Assembly: GCF_024655565.1 (NCBI RefSeq)
Contig: NZ_JANKOF010000017.1
Coordinates: 1 to 64,000 of the forward strand
Reading direction: 5' to 3'
Length of the DNA: 64,000 nucleotides
Source: Nitratireductor sp. ZSWI3
GTDB taxonomy: Bacteria > Pseudomonadota > Alphaproteobacteria > Rhizobiales > Rhizobiaceae
Numbering within the stretch: position 1 is the first letter of the stretch; every line of letters begins with the position of its first letter. This document shows positions 8,109-15,584 of this stretch, one piece after another. Under the pieces are notes generated by a model that saw nothing but the letters and a program-made list of their open reading frames with translations, had not been told where the DNA came from and ran no database searches. The position numbers were made by a program, and so were the translations under genes.

Positions 8109-9440
8109 CTACCCCTGCTTCTCCACGTGATTGTTCCGGAGCGGCGTCACCGCGTTGCCGTGCGCATCGAACCCCTCGTAGCGGGCGAAGCGCAGCGTAT
8201 GCGGAGCGAACTCCGCATAGCCCTGCGCCGTCACATGGGCGACGGAAGAGGTCTTCATGAAATCGTGTACGCCAAGCGGCGAGTGGGCGCGCGCCATGCC
8301 CGAGGTAGGCAGCACGGCGTTGGGGCCGAGCGCGTAATTCGCCATCGAGCCCGGCGCGTGCTCGCCGAGCAGGATCTCGGAAGCGTTGCGCACCTTCGAC
8401 AGATATTCGAACGGCGTCTTCGACAGGATCTGCAGGTGCTCGGGCGCGTAATCATTGACGAAGTCGAAGGCCTGGTCCGGCGTTTCGGCGAGCACGATGC
8501 CGCCGCTGGTGCCGCCCAGCACGTCCGACGAATAACGCACCCGCTCGGCACCCATCTCGGCCCAGAATTTCGGCAGCGCGTCGCGCACCTTCTCGGCCAC
8601 CTCACGGGACCAGGTGACAAGGAAGTTGGAGCTGTCGCTGCCGTGCTCGGCCTCGACCAGAAGGTCGAGGGCGGCGATCTCCGGATCGGCGCTCTCGTCG
8701 GCGAGCACGATGCTCTCGGTCGGGCCGGCCGGCAGGCGCGAGGCGATCTGGCCCTGCAGGAGCCGCTTGGCGGCGGCGATCCACGGGCTGCCCGGCCCCT
8801 CGAACTTGGCGCAGCGCGGCACCGTCGCGGTGCCGTAGGCGGCGGCAGCCACGGCCTGGCCGCCACCCGCCTTGTAGACATGCTTCACGCCGGCGATGCG
8901 GGCGGCGACCAGCGTCGCCGCATCCACCTTGCCGTCGGGACCCGGTGGGGTGAGCACGATCGGCATCGGCACACCGGCGACGACCGCCGGGATCGCCGTC
9001 ATCAGCGTCATGGACGGGAAGGTGCCCTTGCCGCGCGGCGAATAGAGCGCCACGCTGTCGATGGGCGTCGCCCGCTCGCCGACCAGCACGCCGGGGCGGA
9101 TCTCCTTCATCCACATCTCCTGCGGGCGCTGCGCCTCGTGGAACCGGCGAATGTTGTCGGCGCAGAACTCCAGCGTCTCGATCATCTTCTTGTCGAGGCT
9201 CTTGAAGGCGGCATCGAAATCCGCTTCGGTCGCGGCGATCTCGTCGGGTTCCACCGGTGCCTTGTCGAACCGTCGGGCAAAACGCGCCAACGCCACGTCG
9301 CCTTCCAGGCGCACCGCCTCGATGATCGGCGCGACGTTCTCGAGGAAATGGGTGAGATCGTCCTCCGTGCGCGTGAGCAGCACCTTGCGCTGCGCATCGG
9401 ACAGTTTCGACAATTCATGCCAGGCCACGCGCTTCGACAT
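8109..9440 (-). CDS. histidinol-dehydrogenase family NAD-dependent dehydrogenase (catabolic paralogue)
   Basis: This is a HisD-fold dehydrogenase of 443 residues. The start at 9440 (MSKRVAWHEL) was chosen because the open frame upstream has no homology. Conserved HisD pieces are AGGGQAVAAAAYGT, AGPTESIVLAD, EAEHGSDSS, DYAPEHLQIL (general acid/base Glu-His) and FDAHGNAVTPLR. At the first zinc-ligand position HisD has Gln (QAEHGPDS); this protein has Glu (VEAEHGSDS). There are no other his genes nearby, and it follows the transporter/GNAT genes by 83 bases. A catabolic alcohol dehydrogenase such as an HpsN-like enzyme (dihydroxypropanesulfonate) is plausible, but the substrate cannot be read from sequence. 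Confidence 0.75.
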   Translation of the reverse strand: MSKRVAWHELSKLSDAQRKVLLTRTEDDLTHFLENVAPIIEAVRLEGDVALARFARRFDKAPVEPDEIAATEADFDAAFKSLDKKMIETLEFCADNIRRFHEAQRPQEMWMKEIRPGVLVGERATPIDSVALYSPRGKGTFPSMTLMTAIPAVVAGVPMPIVLTPPGPDGKVDAATLVAARIAGVKHVYKAGGGQAVAAAAYGTATVPRCAKFEGPGSPWIAAAKRLLQGQIASRLPAGPTESIVLADESADPEIAALDLLVEAEHGSDSSNFLVTWSREVAEKVRDALPKFWAEMGAERVRYSSDVLGGTSGGIVLAETPDQAFDFVNDYAPEHLQILSKTPFEYLSKVRNASEILLGEHAPGSMANYALGPNAVLPTSGMARAHSPLGVHDFMKTSSVAHVTAQGYAEFAPHTLRFARYEGFDAHGNAVTPLRNNHVEKQG

Positions 9441-9523
9441 CTTCACCACCGGTCTCCAGGATGCGTTCCGGCGCCACCTATAAATGATTTTCCCGCCAGG
9501 AATAGCCCCCGGGGAGCGGCCGC

Positions 9524-9979
9524 TCAGCGCAGCATGCCGCCATAGATGCCGGGTTCGGAGCCGGGAATCTCGATCGCCCCGCAGTGCCGCTCGTAAAAGC
9601 CGACGGGACCGGCGGCGCCGATCACCGCATAGGCATAGCCCGCCTGCCACATGGCATGCAGCGTCGTCGTCAAGAGCCCCGCGCCGATGCCGCGCCCGCG
9701 CGCCGCCTCGGCAACGCCCGTGGGGCCGAAAAAGCCCTTCGCGGTGGCGTCGTAGCAGGCGAAACCGAGCAGCTTGCCCTCCTCCACCGCCATCAGCACG
9801 CCGGGCGGCCGGGCGGCAAAGGCGACGGCGCATTCGCTCGCCCAGTTGCGGCTGAAATGCCGTTCGGCGAAATCGCACACGACATGCATTTCCGGCGCGA
9901 TGGCACGGCGGATGACGACGGCGTCGCCACGCGGCGCCTGCGCCGGCAGCTTGTAGAGCGGCACGAGAAGATCAGGCAT
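9524..9979 (-). CDS. GNAT family N-acetyltransferase
   Basis: This predicted acetyl-CoA-dependent N-acetyltransferase has 151 residues. The acetyl-CoA pyrophosphate loop AARGRGIGAGLL (Q/R-x-x-G-x-G/A type), preceded by strand GFACYDATAKGFFGPTGV, and the later motif GPVGFYERHCG are clear. Its ATG lies inside the stop region of the upstream transporter ATPase (8-base overlap, ATGCCTGA), so it is translationally coupled to the transporter operon. A role in acetylating an imported amino sugar or peptide is attractive given the hexosaminidase nearby, but that is inference. Confidence 0.8.
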   Translation of the reverse strand: MPDLLVPLYKLPAQAPRGDAVVIRRAIAPEMHVVCDFAERHFSRNWASECAVAFAARPPGVLMAVEEGKLLGFACYDATAKGFFGPTGVAEAARGRGIGAGLLTTTLHAMWQAGYAYAVIGAAGPVGFYERHCGAIEIPGSEPGIYGGMLR

Positions 9980-10901
9980 GGTCGGTCTCCGAATAGGCAA
10001 TGAAATGGCCAGGCGCCACCTCGCGGTAGCCGGCTACGGGCTGCGCGGCCAGCCGCCGCACCGCCTCGGCCTGCCGCGTGAAGGCAAGCGCATCGCCTCC
10101 CGCCGCGTCGAAGCGGCGGGCGGGGTCCGGCACGGCGGAGATCAGCAGCCTCGAATAGGGATGATGCGGATTGCCGATGACGGCGCCGGAGGGCCCGCGC
10201 TCCACCACCTGGCCGGCATACATCACCGCCGTCTCCTCGGCGATATAGCGCGCCGTGGCGATGTCGTGGGTGATGTAGAGGAAGGCGATGCTGCGTTCCT
10301 CCTTCAATCGCCGCATCAGGTCGAGCACGGATTTGCGGATCGACACGTCAAGCATGGAGGTCGGCTCGTCGGCAACGATCAGCTCGGCGCCGACGGCAAG
10401 CGCGCGGGCGAAGCTCACGCGCTGCCGCTGGCCGCCGGAAAGCTGGTGCGGAAATTTTTCCAGCGTCGTCGCCGGGTCGAGCTCCACGTCCGTAAGGATC
10501 CGCCGCAGCCGCGCCTCCAGATCCCCGGCGCCGCCGTGCAGCCTCAGCGGCCGCTCCAGGTGATGGCGGATCGTGTGCGTCGGGTTGAGGGAGGCGAAGG
10601 GATCCTGGAACACCATCTGCACGGCGGCGAGATAGGCGCGGTCGCCCCGGCGCGTGCGGCCGGCGAAGATATCGGCGCCGCGGAAGCGGATTGTGCCTGC
10701 GCTCGGCTCGAAATGGCGGATGACGGCGCGGCCGCAGGTGCTCTTGCCCGAGCCGCTTTCGCCGACCAGCGCTAGCGCCCTGCCGGGCTCGATCGAAAAG
10801 CTGACGTTGCGCAATGCCTCGACGCGGCGCGCGGGGCCCAGCACCGGGCGCACGTGAAAGGTCTTGGAGACGCCTTCCAGGGAAAGAAGCGGAGCGTTCA
10901 T
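9972..10901 (-). CDS. Opp/Dpp-family ABC transporter ATP-binding protein (OppF type), probable chitooligosaccharide importer
   Basis: This is the second ATPase of a heterodimeric Opp/Dpp-type importer, 309 residues. Walker [15 protein letters not shown], signature LSGGQRQRVSFARAL, Walker B LIVADEPTSMLD, D-loop and switch His (YITHDIA) are present. The C-terminal oligopeptide-transporter region (NPHHPYSRLLISAVPDP) is of OppF type. It starts within an ATGA shared with the upstream ATPase and overlaps the GNAT gene downstream. The substrate is inferred from the binding protein and ChiS-like kinase in the same locus rather than from this subunit. Confidence 0.85.
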   Translation of the reverse strand: MNAPLLSLEGVSKTFHVRPVLGPARRVEALRNVSFSIEPGRALALVGESGSGKSTCGRAVIRHFEPSAGTIRFRGADIFAGRTRRGDRAYLAAVQMVFQDPFASLNPTHTIRHHLERPLRLHGGAGDLEARLRRILTDVELDPATTLEKFPHQLSGGQRQRVSFARALAVGAELIVADEPTSMLDVSIRKSVLDLMRRLKEERSIAFLYITHDIATARYIAEETAVMYAGQVVERGPSGAVIGNPHHPYSRLLISAVPDPARRFDAAGGDALAFTRQAEAVRRLAAQPVAGYREVAPGHFIAYSETDHA

Positions 10902-11701
10902 GCGACGGTTCCCTCGATGCGCGGCATGGCGGCCCAGAGCCTGCGCGTATAGTCGTGGCGCGGTGAAGCGACGAGGCTTTCGGCTCCGCCCGCTTCGACG
11001 ATGCGCCCCTCGAGCATGACGGCGATGCGGTCGGCGAACTGCGCCATCAGCGCCAGGTCGTGGGTGATGAAGAGCACCGAGAAGCCCAGCCTCCGCCGCA
11101 GCGCCACGACCTCCTGCAGGATCTCGCGCTGCACCACCACGTCGAGCGCCGTCGTCGGCTCGTCCATGATGACGAGACGTGGCTTCAGCGTCAGCGCCAT
11201 GGCCAGCACGACCCGTTGCCGCATGCCGCCGGAAAGCTGGTGCGGAAACGCGTCGAGCCGGTCGGCCGGAAGGCCGACCATGGCCATCATCTCGGCGGCC
11301 TTCCGGCGCGCCGCCGCTCGGTCCATCCTCTCGTGGCGCGCCAGCATGTCGCGGAACTGCTCGAACACGGTCAGGACCGGATTCAGCGAGTTCATGGCGC
11401 TCTGGAACACCATCGAGGCGCCGCTCCAGCGCCAGGCCTCCAGCCTGCGGCGCGGGAAGGCGAGCACATCGTCCCCCTCGAACAGGATCCTGCCTTCGCT
11501 GATGAAGGCCGGCGGGCGGTGCATCCGCATGATCGAGAAGGCGATGGTGCTCTTGCCGCAGCCGCTCTCGCCGGCTAGCCCCAGGATCTCGTTGTGGCCG
11601 ATGTCGAAGGAGACGTTGCGCACGGCACGGAAGGTGCCGGTCGGCGTCAGATAGTCGACGCAGAGATTCTGCACCGACAGGAGGGGCTCCGGCGCGCTCA
11701 T
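10898..11701 (-). CDS. Opp/Dpp-family ABC transporter ATP-binding protein (OppD type)
   Basis: This is the first ATPase of the same importer, 267 residues. Walker A GESGCGKSTIAFSI, Q-loop MVFQSAMNSLNPV, signature [15 protein letters not shown], Walker [13 protein letters not shown] and switch FITHDLALM are intact. It is coupled to the upstream permease and the downstream ATPase through ATGA overlaps. OppD-type subunits usually pair one-to-one with OppF. The protein is shorter than most OppD proteins (about 320 residues), and the usual C-terminal region is abbreviated. Confidence 0.85.
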   Translation of the reverse strand: MSAPEPLLSVQNLCVDYLTPTGTFRAVRNVSFDIGHNEILGLAGESGCGKSTIAFSIMRMHRPPAFISEGRILFEGDDVLAFPRRRLEAWRWSGASMVFQSAMNSLNPVLTVFEQFRDMLARHERMDRAAARRKAAEMMAMVGLPADRLDAFPHQLSGGMRQRVVLAMALTLKPRLVIMDEPTTALDVVVQREILQEVVALRRRLGFSVLFITHDLALMAQFADRIAVMLEGRIVEAGGAESLVASPRHDYTRRLWAAMPRIEGTVA

Positions 11702-12606
11702 GCCTCCTTCTCCACCAGGCGCTCGCGGTCGAGCTTCTTCTGCAGCTTCATCGCCTTGCCGATGGCGCCGAGCGTGCGCAGGCGCGGATTGGAGATCTCA
11801 TCGACGCCGAAATTCAACAGCGACAGGCCGACGCCGATGACGACGATGGCGGCGCAGGGCGCGGCCATCTCCCACCAGGCGCCGACGGTGATGGCCGAGG
11901 CGTTCTTGGCGTTGTAGAGCATCGTGCCCCAGGAGACAGACAGCGGGTCGCCCAGCCCCAGAAACTCCAGGGTGGCCTGGGTGATGATGGTGAAGATGAC
12001 GCTGCCGATGAAATTGAAGCCGATGATCGACAAGAGATTGGGCAGCATCTCGACCAGGATCATGCGCCACACCGGCTCGCCGATGAGCTGCGAGGCCTGG
12101 ATGAACTCGCGGTTCTTCAGCGTCAGCGCCTGCGCGCGGGTGACGCGGGCGCCCCAGGCCCAAGAGGTGAGCCCGATGATCACGGCGATCGCCAGCGGCC
12201 CCACCTGGCCGAGGAAAGCGGCGAGCACGAGAAGCAACGGCAGCTGCGGCAGGACCAGGACCACGTTGGTGGCGAAGTTCAGCGTCTCGTCCGTCGTGCC
12301 GCCGTAATAGGCGGCCGTCAGCCCCACCACGGTGCCGATCAGCGTGACGATGAGGCCGGCGAGCACGCCGACCATCAGCGAGGTGCGCGTGCCCCAGACG
12401 AGTTGGGTATAGACGTCGCGGCCCATGCGCGTGGTGCCCATCACATGTTCGACGCTCGGCGGCTGGTGCGGCCGGCTCACCCGCTTGTTGGGGTCGTGGC
12501 CGGTGAGGACGGGGGCGGCAAGCGCGACGACCACGTAGAACACCACGATGGCGAGGCCGAAAGCAGCCTTGCGGTTGCGCAGGAAGATCTTCAGGAGGCC
12601 GAGCAT
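11698..12606 (-). CDS. Opp/Dpp-family ABC transporter permease (OppC type)
   Basis: This permease has 302 residues; the start MLGLLKIFLRNRKAAFGL at 12606 overlaps the preceding permease stop by one base (TGATG). An N-terminal membrane helix is followed by the OppC-type segment GTTRMGRDVYTQLVWGTRTSLMVG and five further helices. The cytoplasmic EAA loop contacts the ATPases (LKNREFIQASQLIGEP). The much longer open frame extending to 13284 is a shadow of the upstream gene and was discarded. Confidence 0.87.
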   Translation of the reverse strand: MLGLLKIFLRNRKAAFGLAIVVFYVVVALAAPVLTGHDPNKRVSRPHQPPSVEHVMGTTRMGRDVYTQLVWGTRTSLMVGVLAGLIVTLIGTVVGLTAAYYGGTTDETLNFATNVVLVLPQLPLLLVLAAFLGQVGPLAIAVIIGLTSWAWGARVTRAQALTLKNREFIQASQLIGEPVWRMILVEMLPNLLSIIGFNFIGSVIFTIITQATLEFLGLGDPLSVSWGTMLYNAKNASAITVGAWWEMAAPCAAIVVIGVGLSLLNFGVDEISNPRLRTLGAIGKAMKLQKKLDRERLVEKEA

Positions 12607-13583
12607 CAGGCCCTCCTCAGGCGCGGGTCGAGCGCCACATAGGCGATGTCGACCGCGAAATTCGCCGTCAGCATCGCCAGCGTCATGATCAGGAGCTGGC
12701 CCTGGATGAGCGGGAAATCGCGGGCGATGACGCCGGTGTAGAGCAGGTTGCCGAGCCCCGGATAGTTGAACACCACCTCGGTGATCAGCGAGCCGCCGAA
12801 CACGGAGCCGAGGCTGATGGCGAAGGCGGTGACCGACGGCAGCAGCGCGTTGCGGGCGGCATAGTTGTAGCGCACCCGCGCGTCCGACAGGCCCTTGGCT
12901 TCGGCGAGATGCACGTAATCCTCGCCGAGCTGGCCGATCATGTTGTTGCGCATGGTGACGAGATAGCCGCCCACCAGCACCAGGCCCAGCGACAGGACCG
13001 GCATCACCGCATGGACTAGCATCGACTTCACGAACGGTCCACCGAGCGACGGCTCCAGCGCCGGGTCGTAGGCATAGCCCGTCGGCAGCCAGTTGAGCGA
13101 CACGGCGAAGACGAACAGCGCCGTCAGCGCCACCACCACGGCGGGCACGGATTGCAGCGCCAGCGCCAGCGGCGAGACGAGGCTGTCGAAACGCCCGCCG
13201 CGGCGCCAGGCGGCGCGTATGCCGAACAGCGTGCCGAGCGCATAGGCGAGCACGGTCGCCGTGCCCGTCAGGAACAGCGTCCACGGCAGTGCCCGCGTCA
13301 AAAGGTCGATCACCGGCGTCGGATAGTATTTGACCGACAGGCCGAAATCCCAGGTGAAGATGGATCCGAGATATTTCAGATACTGCAGGTGAAGCGGCTC
13401 ATCGATGAAGCCGAAGGTTTCCATCAGCGCCTCGCGCGCCTCGGGCGGTATGGTGCCCTGCGCCTGCGCCAGCATGATGTCGGCGGGGTTGCCGGGCATC
13501 AGCCGCGGGATCAGGAAATTGAACGTCGCCGCCACCAGGAAGGCGACGAGATAGAACGCCAGACGGCGCAGAACGAAGCGCAT
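12606..13583 (-). CDS. Opp/Dpp-family ABC transporter permease (OppB type)
   Basis: This is the first permease of the importer, 325 residues, six predicted helices. It has the classical OppB start (MRFVLRRLAFYLVAFLVAATFNFLIPRLMPGNPADI) and the EAA-type loop EAKGLSDARVRYNYAARNALLPSV. It lies downstream of the binding-protein gene across a 91-bp gap containing a strong hairpin, which is a common way to lower permease expression relative to the binding protein. Confidence 0.88.
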   Translation of the reverse strand: MRFVLRRLAFYLVAFLVAATFNFLIPRLMPGNPADIMLAQAQGTIPPEAREALMETFGFIDEPLHLQYLKYLGSIFTWDFGLSVKYYPTPVIDLLTRALPWTLFLTGTATVLAYALGTLFGIRAAWRRGGRFDSLVSPLALALQSVPAVVVALTALFVFAVSLNWLPTGYAYDPALEPSLGGPFVKSMLVHAVMPVLSLGLVLVGGYLVTMRNNMIGQLGEDYVHLAEAKGLSDARVRYNYAARNALLPSVTAFAISLGSVFGGSLITEVVFNYPGLGNLLYTGVIARDFPLIQGQLLIMTLAMLTANFAVDIAYVALDPRLRRA

Positions 13584-13615
13584 GATCTTCCCCTGTATCG
13601 CACACAGGCGCTCCT

Positions 13616-13648
13616 ACACCCCCTCTGGCCTGCCGGGCCAGGGGGTGT
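13616..13648 (-). terminator. attenuating hairpin between binding-protein and permease genes
   Basis: ACACCCC...CTGGCC pairs with GGCCAGGGGGTGT around TGCCG, giving a GC-rich stem of about 13 bp with a 2-base bulge. There is no T tract. The position suggests 3'-end stabilisation of binding-protein mRNA or partial termination rather than a full operon end. Confidence 0.5.
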
Positions 13649-13674
13649 GATGGGGCGCCGCGGCAAAACATCAA

Positions 13675-15333
13675 TCAATCCTCCACCGGCCTGAGCGACA
13701 ACAGATGCAGCAGCCGTTCCGGCGTCTCGTCGTGCACGACCGGCTTGGCGACCGGATTCTCGGCGCTGAAGAAACCCGTGAACCGCTTGGTGTTGTACTG
13801 GTACCAGAGCGGGTTGTTGAACACCGCGACATAGGGCATGTCGCGGCCGATCTCCATCTGGATGTCGTTCATGATCTGCCGCTGCTCTTCGGCATCGGCG
13901 GTCTTGAAGAAACCGTCGAGGAGCGCGTCCAGCTTTTCGTTGTAGTAGCGGGTGGCGCCGAAGCGCGTCTTGCCCTGGTGGCGCGAGTGGAGGCCGAGAT
14001 CCATGTGGTATTGCGGCGTGACGCCGGTGAAATAGGCGTTCATCGCCATGTCGAAATCGCCGTTGATCAGGCTTTCCGACCACACCGCCTGTTCCGGCGT
14101 CGCCACCTGCGCCTCGACGCCGATCGCCGTCAGGCCCTCCACGCCGAGCTGCACCGTGTTGATCCAGTCGGTCCAGCCGTTCGGCACGATGATGTTGAAG
14201 GAGATCTTCTTGCCGCTCGGCGTCTCGATGTGGCCGTCGCCATCCGTATCCTTGTAGCCGGCCTCCTCGAGCAGCGCCTTGGCGCCGTCCACGTCGTAGC
14301 GCGTGAACCTGCCATATTCCGCGTCGACCTCGGGATTGTTCCACGAATGGAAGGCCTGGCCGAGACCTGAGGGATACTGATTGATGGTCGGATAGCCGTA
14401 GCCGGCGATGTCGACCATCGCCTCACGATCGAAGGACATCGAGACGGCGCGGCGGAAATCGACGTCGGTGAAGGCCTCGCGATTGCCCTCGTTCTTCGTC
14501 TCCATGTTGAAGTTGAAGGCGACGAGGGAGCCGGCCGGGAACCAGTATTTGTGGTGCTCGGGGTCCTGGCCGACGAAGGTCTTCTCGATGTCGGGCAGGA
14601 AGGAGCCCATCCAGTCCAGCTCGCCGCGCGCGGCGGCCGCCAGCGCCTGGTCGTTGGTGGCGATCTGCGGGAAGCGCATGCAGTCCACCTTCAGGTTCTC
14701 CGCGTCCCAGTATTTTTCGTTGCGGCACTGGATGTATTCCTGCGCCGTGAAACGGCGGATCGTCGTCAGCGGGCCGGTGCCGACCGGGTCGGGGTTGGTG
14801 AAGGTCACCGGATCTTCGACATCCGCCCACACGTGCTCGGGCACGACGGCGAGACGGACGATCTGGTAGATGGCGCCGGAATTGGCATCGAGCAGGTGGA
14901 AGCGGATGGTCCTGTCGTCGACCACCTCGACCGTGTCTACGATCTTGTCGAGGCCGTAGATATCCAGCGCCTTGTTCTTCTTGACGAGGTCGAGGCTGAA
15001 GGCGACGTCCCTGGCGGTGAACGGCTTGCCGTCCGACCACGTGACCCCGTCGCGCAGCGTGACGGTGAGGCTCTTCAGGTCGTCGGCATAATCGTAGGCG
15101 GTCGCCAGACGGTAATTCGCCTCACCGCCCTTGAGCGTGTTGAAGATGATCAGCGGCTCGTAGATGAAGTCGTTGACCGAGGGCAGCCGCGTCGACTGGT
15201 TGTAGGGATTGTAGTTCTCGATCCAGGCGGTGCGCTGCACCGGCAGCGCGGTGAGAACGGATTCGGCCGCCGCCGACTGCGCCTGCAGGACGCCGGCCGC
15301 CAGCACCAGCCCGGCCGTCAAAGAATATCTCAT
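13675..15333 (-). CDS. periplasmic solute-binding protein, Vibrio chitooligosaccharide-binding protein (CBP) type
   Basis: This is an SBP_bac_5 family binding protein, 552 residues, with a Sec signal ending QSAAAES. The start at 15333 has a GAGGGAGGAA ribosome-binding site; the frame is open to 15348. Several segments (NDFIYEPLIIFN, YIQCRNEKYWDAENL, PNGWTDWINTVQL, YQYNTKRFTGF, PERLLHLLSLRP) resemble what I recall of the Vibrio chitin-oligosaccharide-binding protein CBP more than DppA or OppA. It is divergent from a ChiS-like hybrid kinase, as in Vibrio, where periplasmic CBP holds ChiS inactive until ligand arrives. The family is certain. The GlcNAc-oligomer ligand is a strong inference that needs an alignment. 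Confidence 0.78.
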   Translation of the reverse strand: MRYSLTAGLVLAAGVLQAQSAAAESVLTALPVQRTAWIENYNPYNQSTRLPSVNDFIYEPLIIFNTLKGGEANYRLATAYDYADDLKSLTVTLRDGVTWSDGKPFTARDVAFSLDLVKKNKALDIYGLDKIVDTVEVVDDRTIRFHLLDANSGAIYQIVRLAVVPEHVWADVEDPVTFTNPDPVGTGPLTTIRRFTAQEYIQCRNEKYWDAENLKVDCMRFPQIATNDQALAAAARGELDWMGSFLPDIEKTFVGQDPEHHKYWFPAGSLVAFNFNMETKNEGNREAFTDVDFRRAVSMSFDREAMVDIAGYGYPTINQYPSGLGQAFHSWNNPEVDAEYGRFTRYDVDGAKALLEEAGYKDTDGDGHIETPSGKKISFNIIVPNGWTDWINTVQLGVEGLTAIGVEAQVATPEQAVWSESLINGDFDMAMNAYFTGVTPQYHMDLGLHSRHQGKTRFGATRYYNEKLDALLDGFFKTADAEEQRQIMNDIQMEIGRDMPYVAVFNNPLWYQYNTKRFTGFFSAENPVAKPVVHDETPERLLHLLSLRPVED

Positions 15334-15458
15334 CGGTTCCTCCCTCAAGAGACCGGGCGATCATCCGCCCTCCACATCATCGGCCACCGCGCCAGTCCAT
15401 TGCGAAATCGGCAGCTCGGACACTGTGGCGGAACAGACCAATCCAATGCCACCTGCCA

Positions 15459-15490
15459 TTTCGTAAATTTCGTCAGTTTCGGTGCATTCG
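15459..15490. promoter_or_regulatory. four TTTCG-like motifs at exact 9-bp spacing in the divergent promoter
   Basis: TTTCG occurs at 15459, 15468 and 15477, with ATTCG at 15486, every 9 bases, in the 251-bp region between the binding-protein and kinase genes. A phased direct repeat in a divergent promoter suggests cooperative binding by a regulator on one DNA face, or a curved tract. The regulator is unknown; the ChiS-like kinase is a candidate. Confidence 0.4.
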
Positions 15491-15584
15491 CCGCTCCGGG
15501 CGACCCCCGGTCTTGGCGAAAGCGCTCCGCTCCGATAGCGTAACCCCTGTCAGACGGGCAGTTTTGCCGGTCCGGGAGGGTTTC

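Noticed and set aside
8109-9440. Annotation as biosynthetic histidinol dehydrogenase hisD
   Set aside because: No histidine genes are nearby, a zinc-ligand position is changed and the N terminus differs from typical alphaproteobacterial HisD; family name kept without the symbol.
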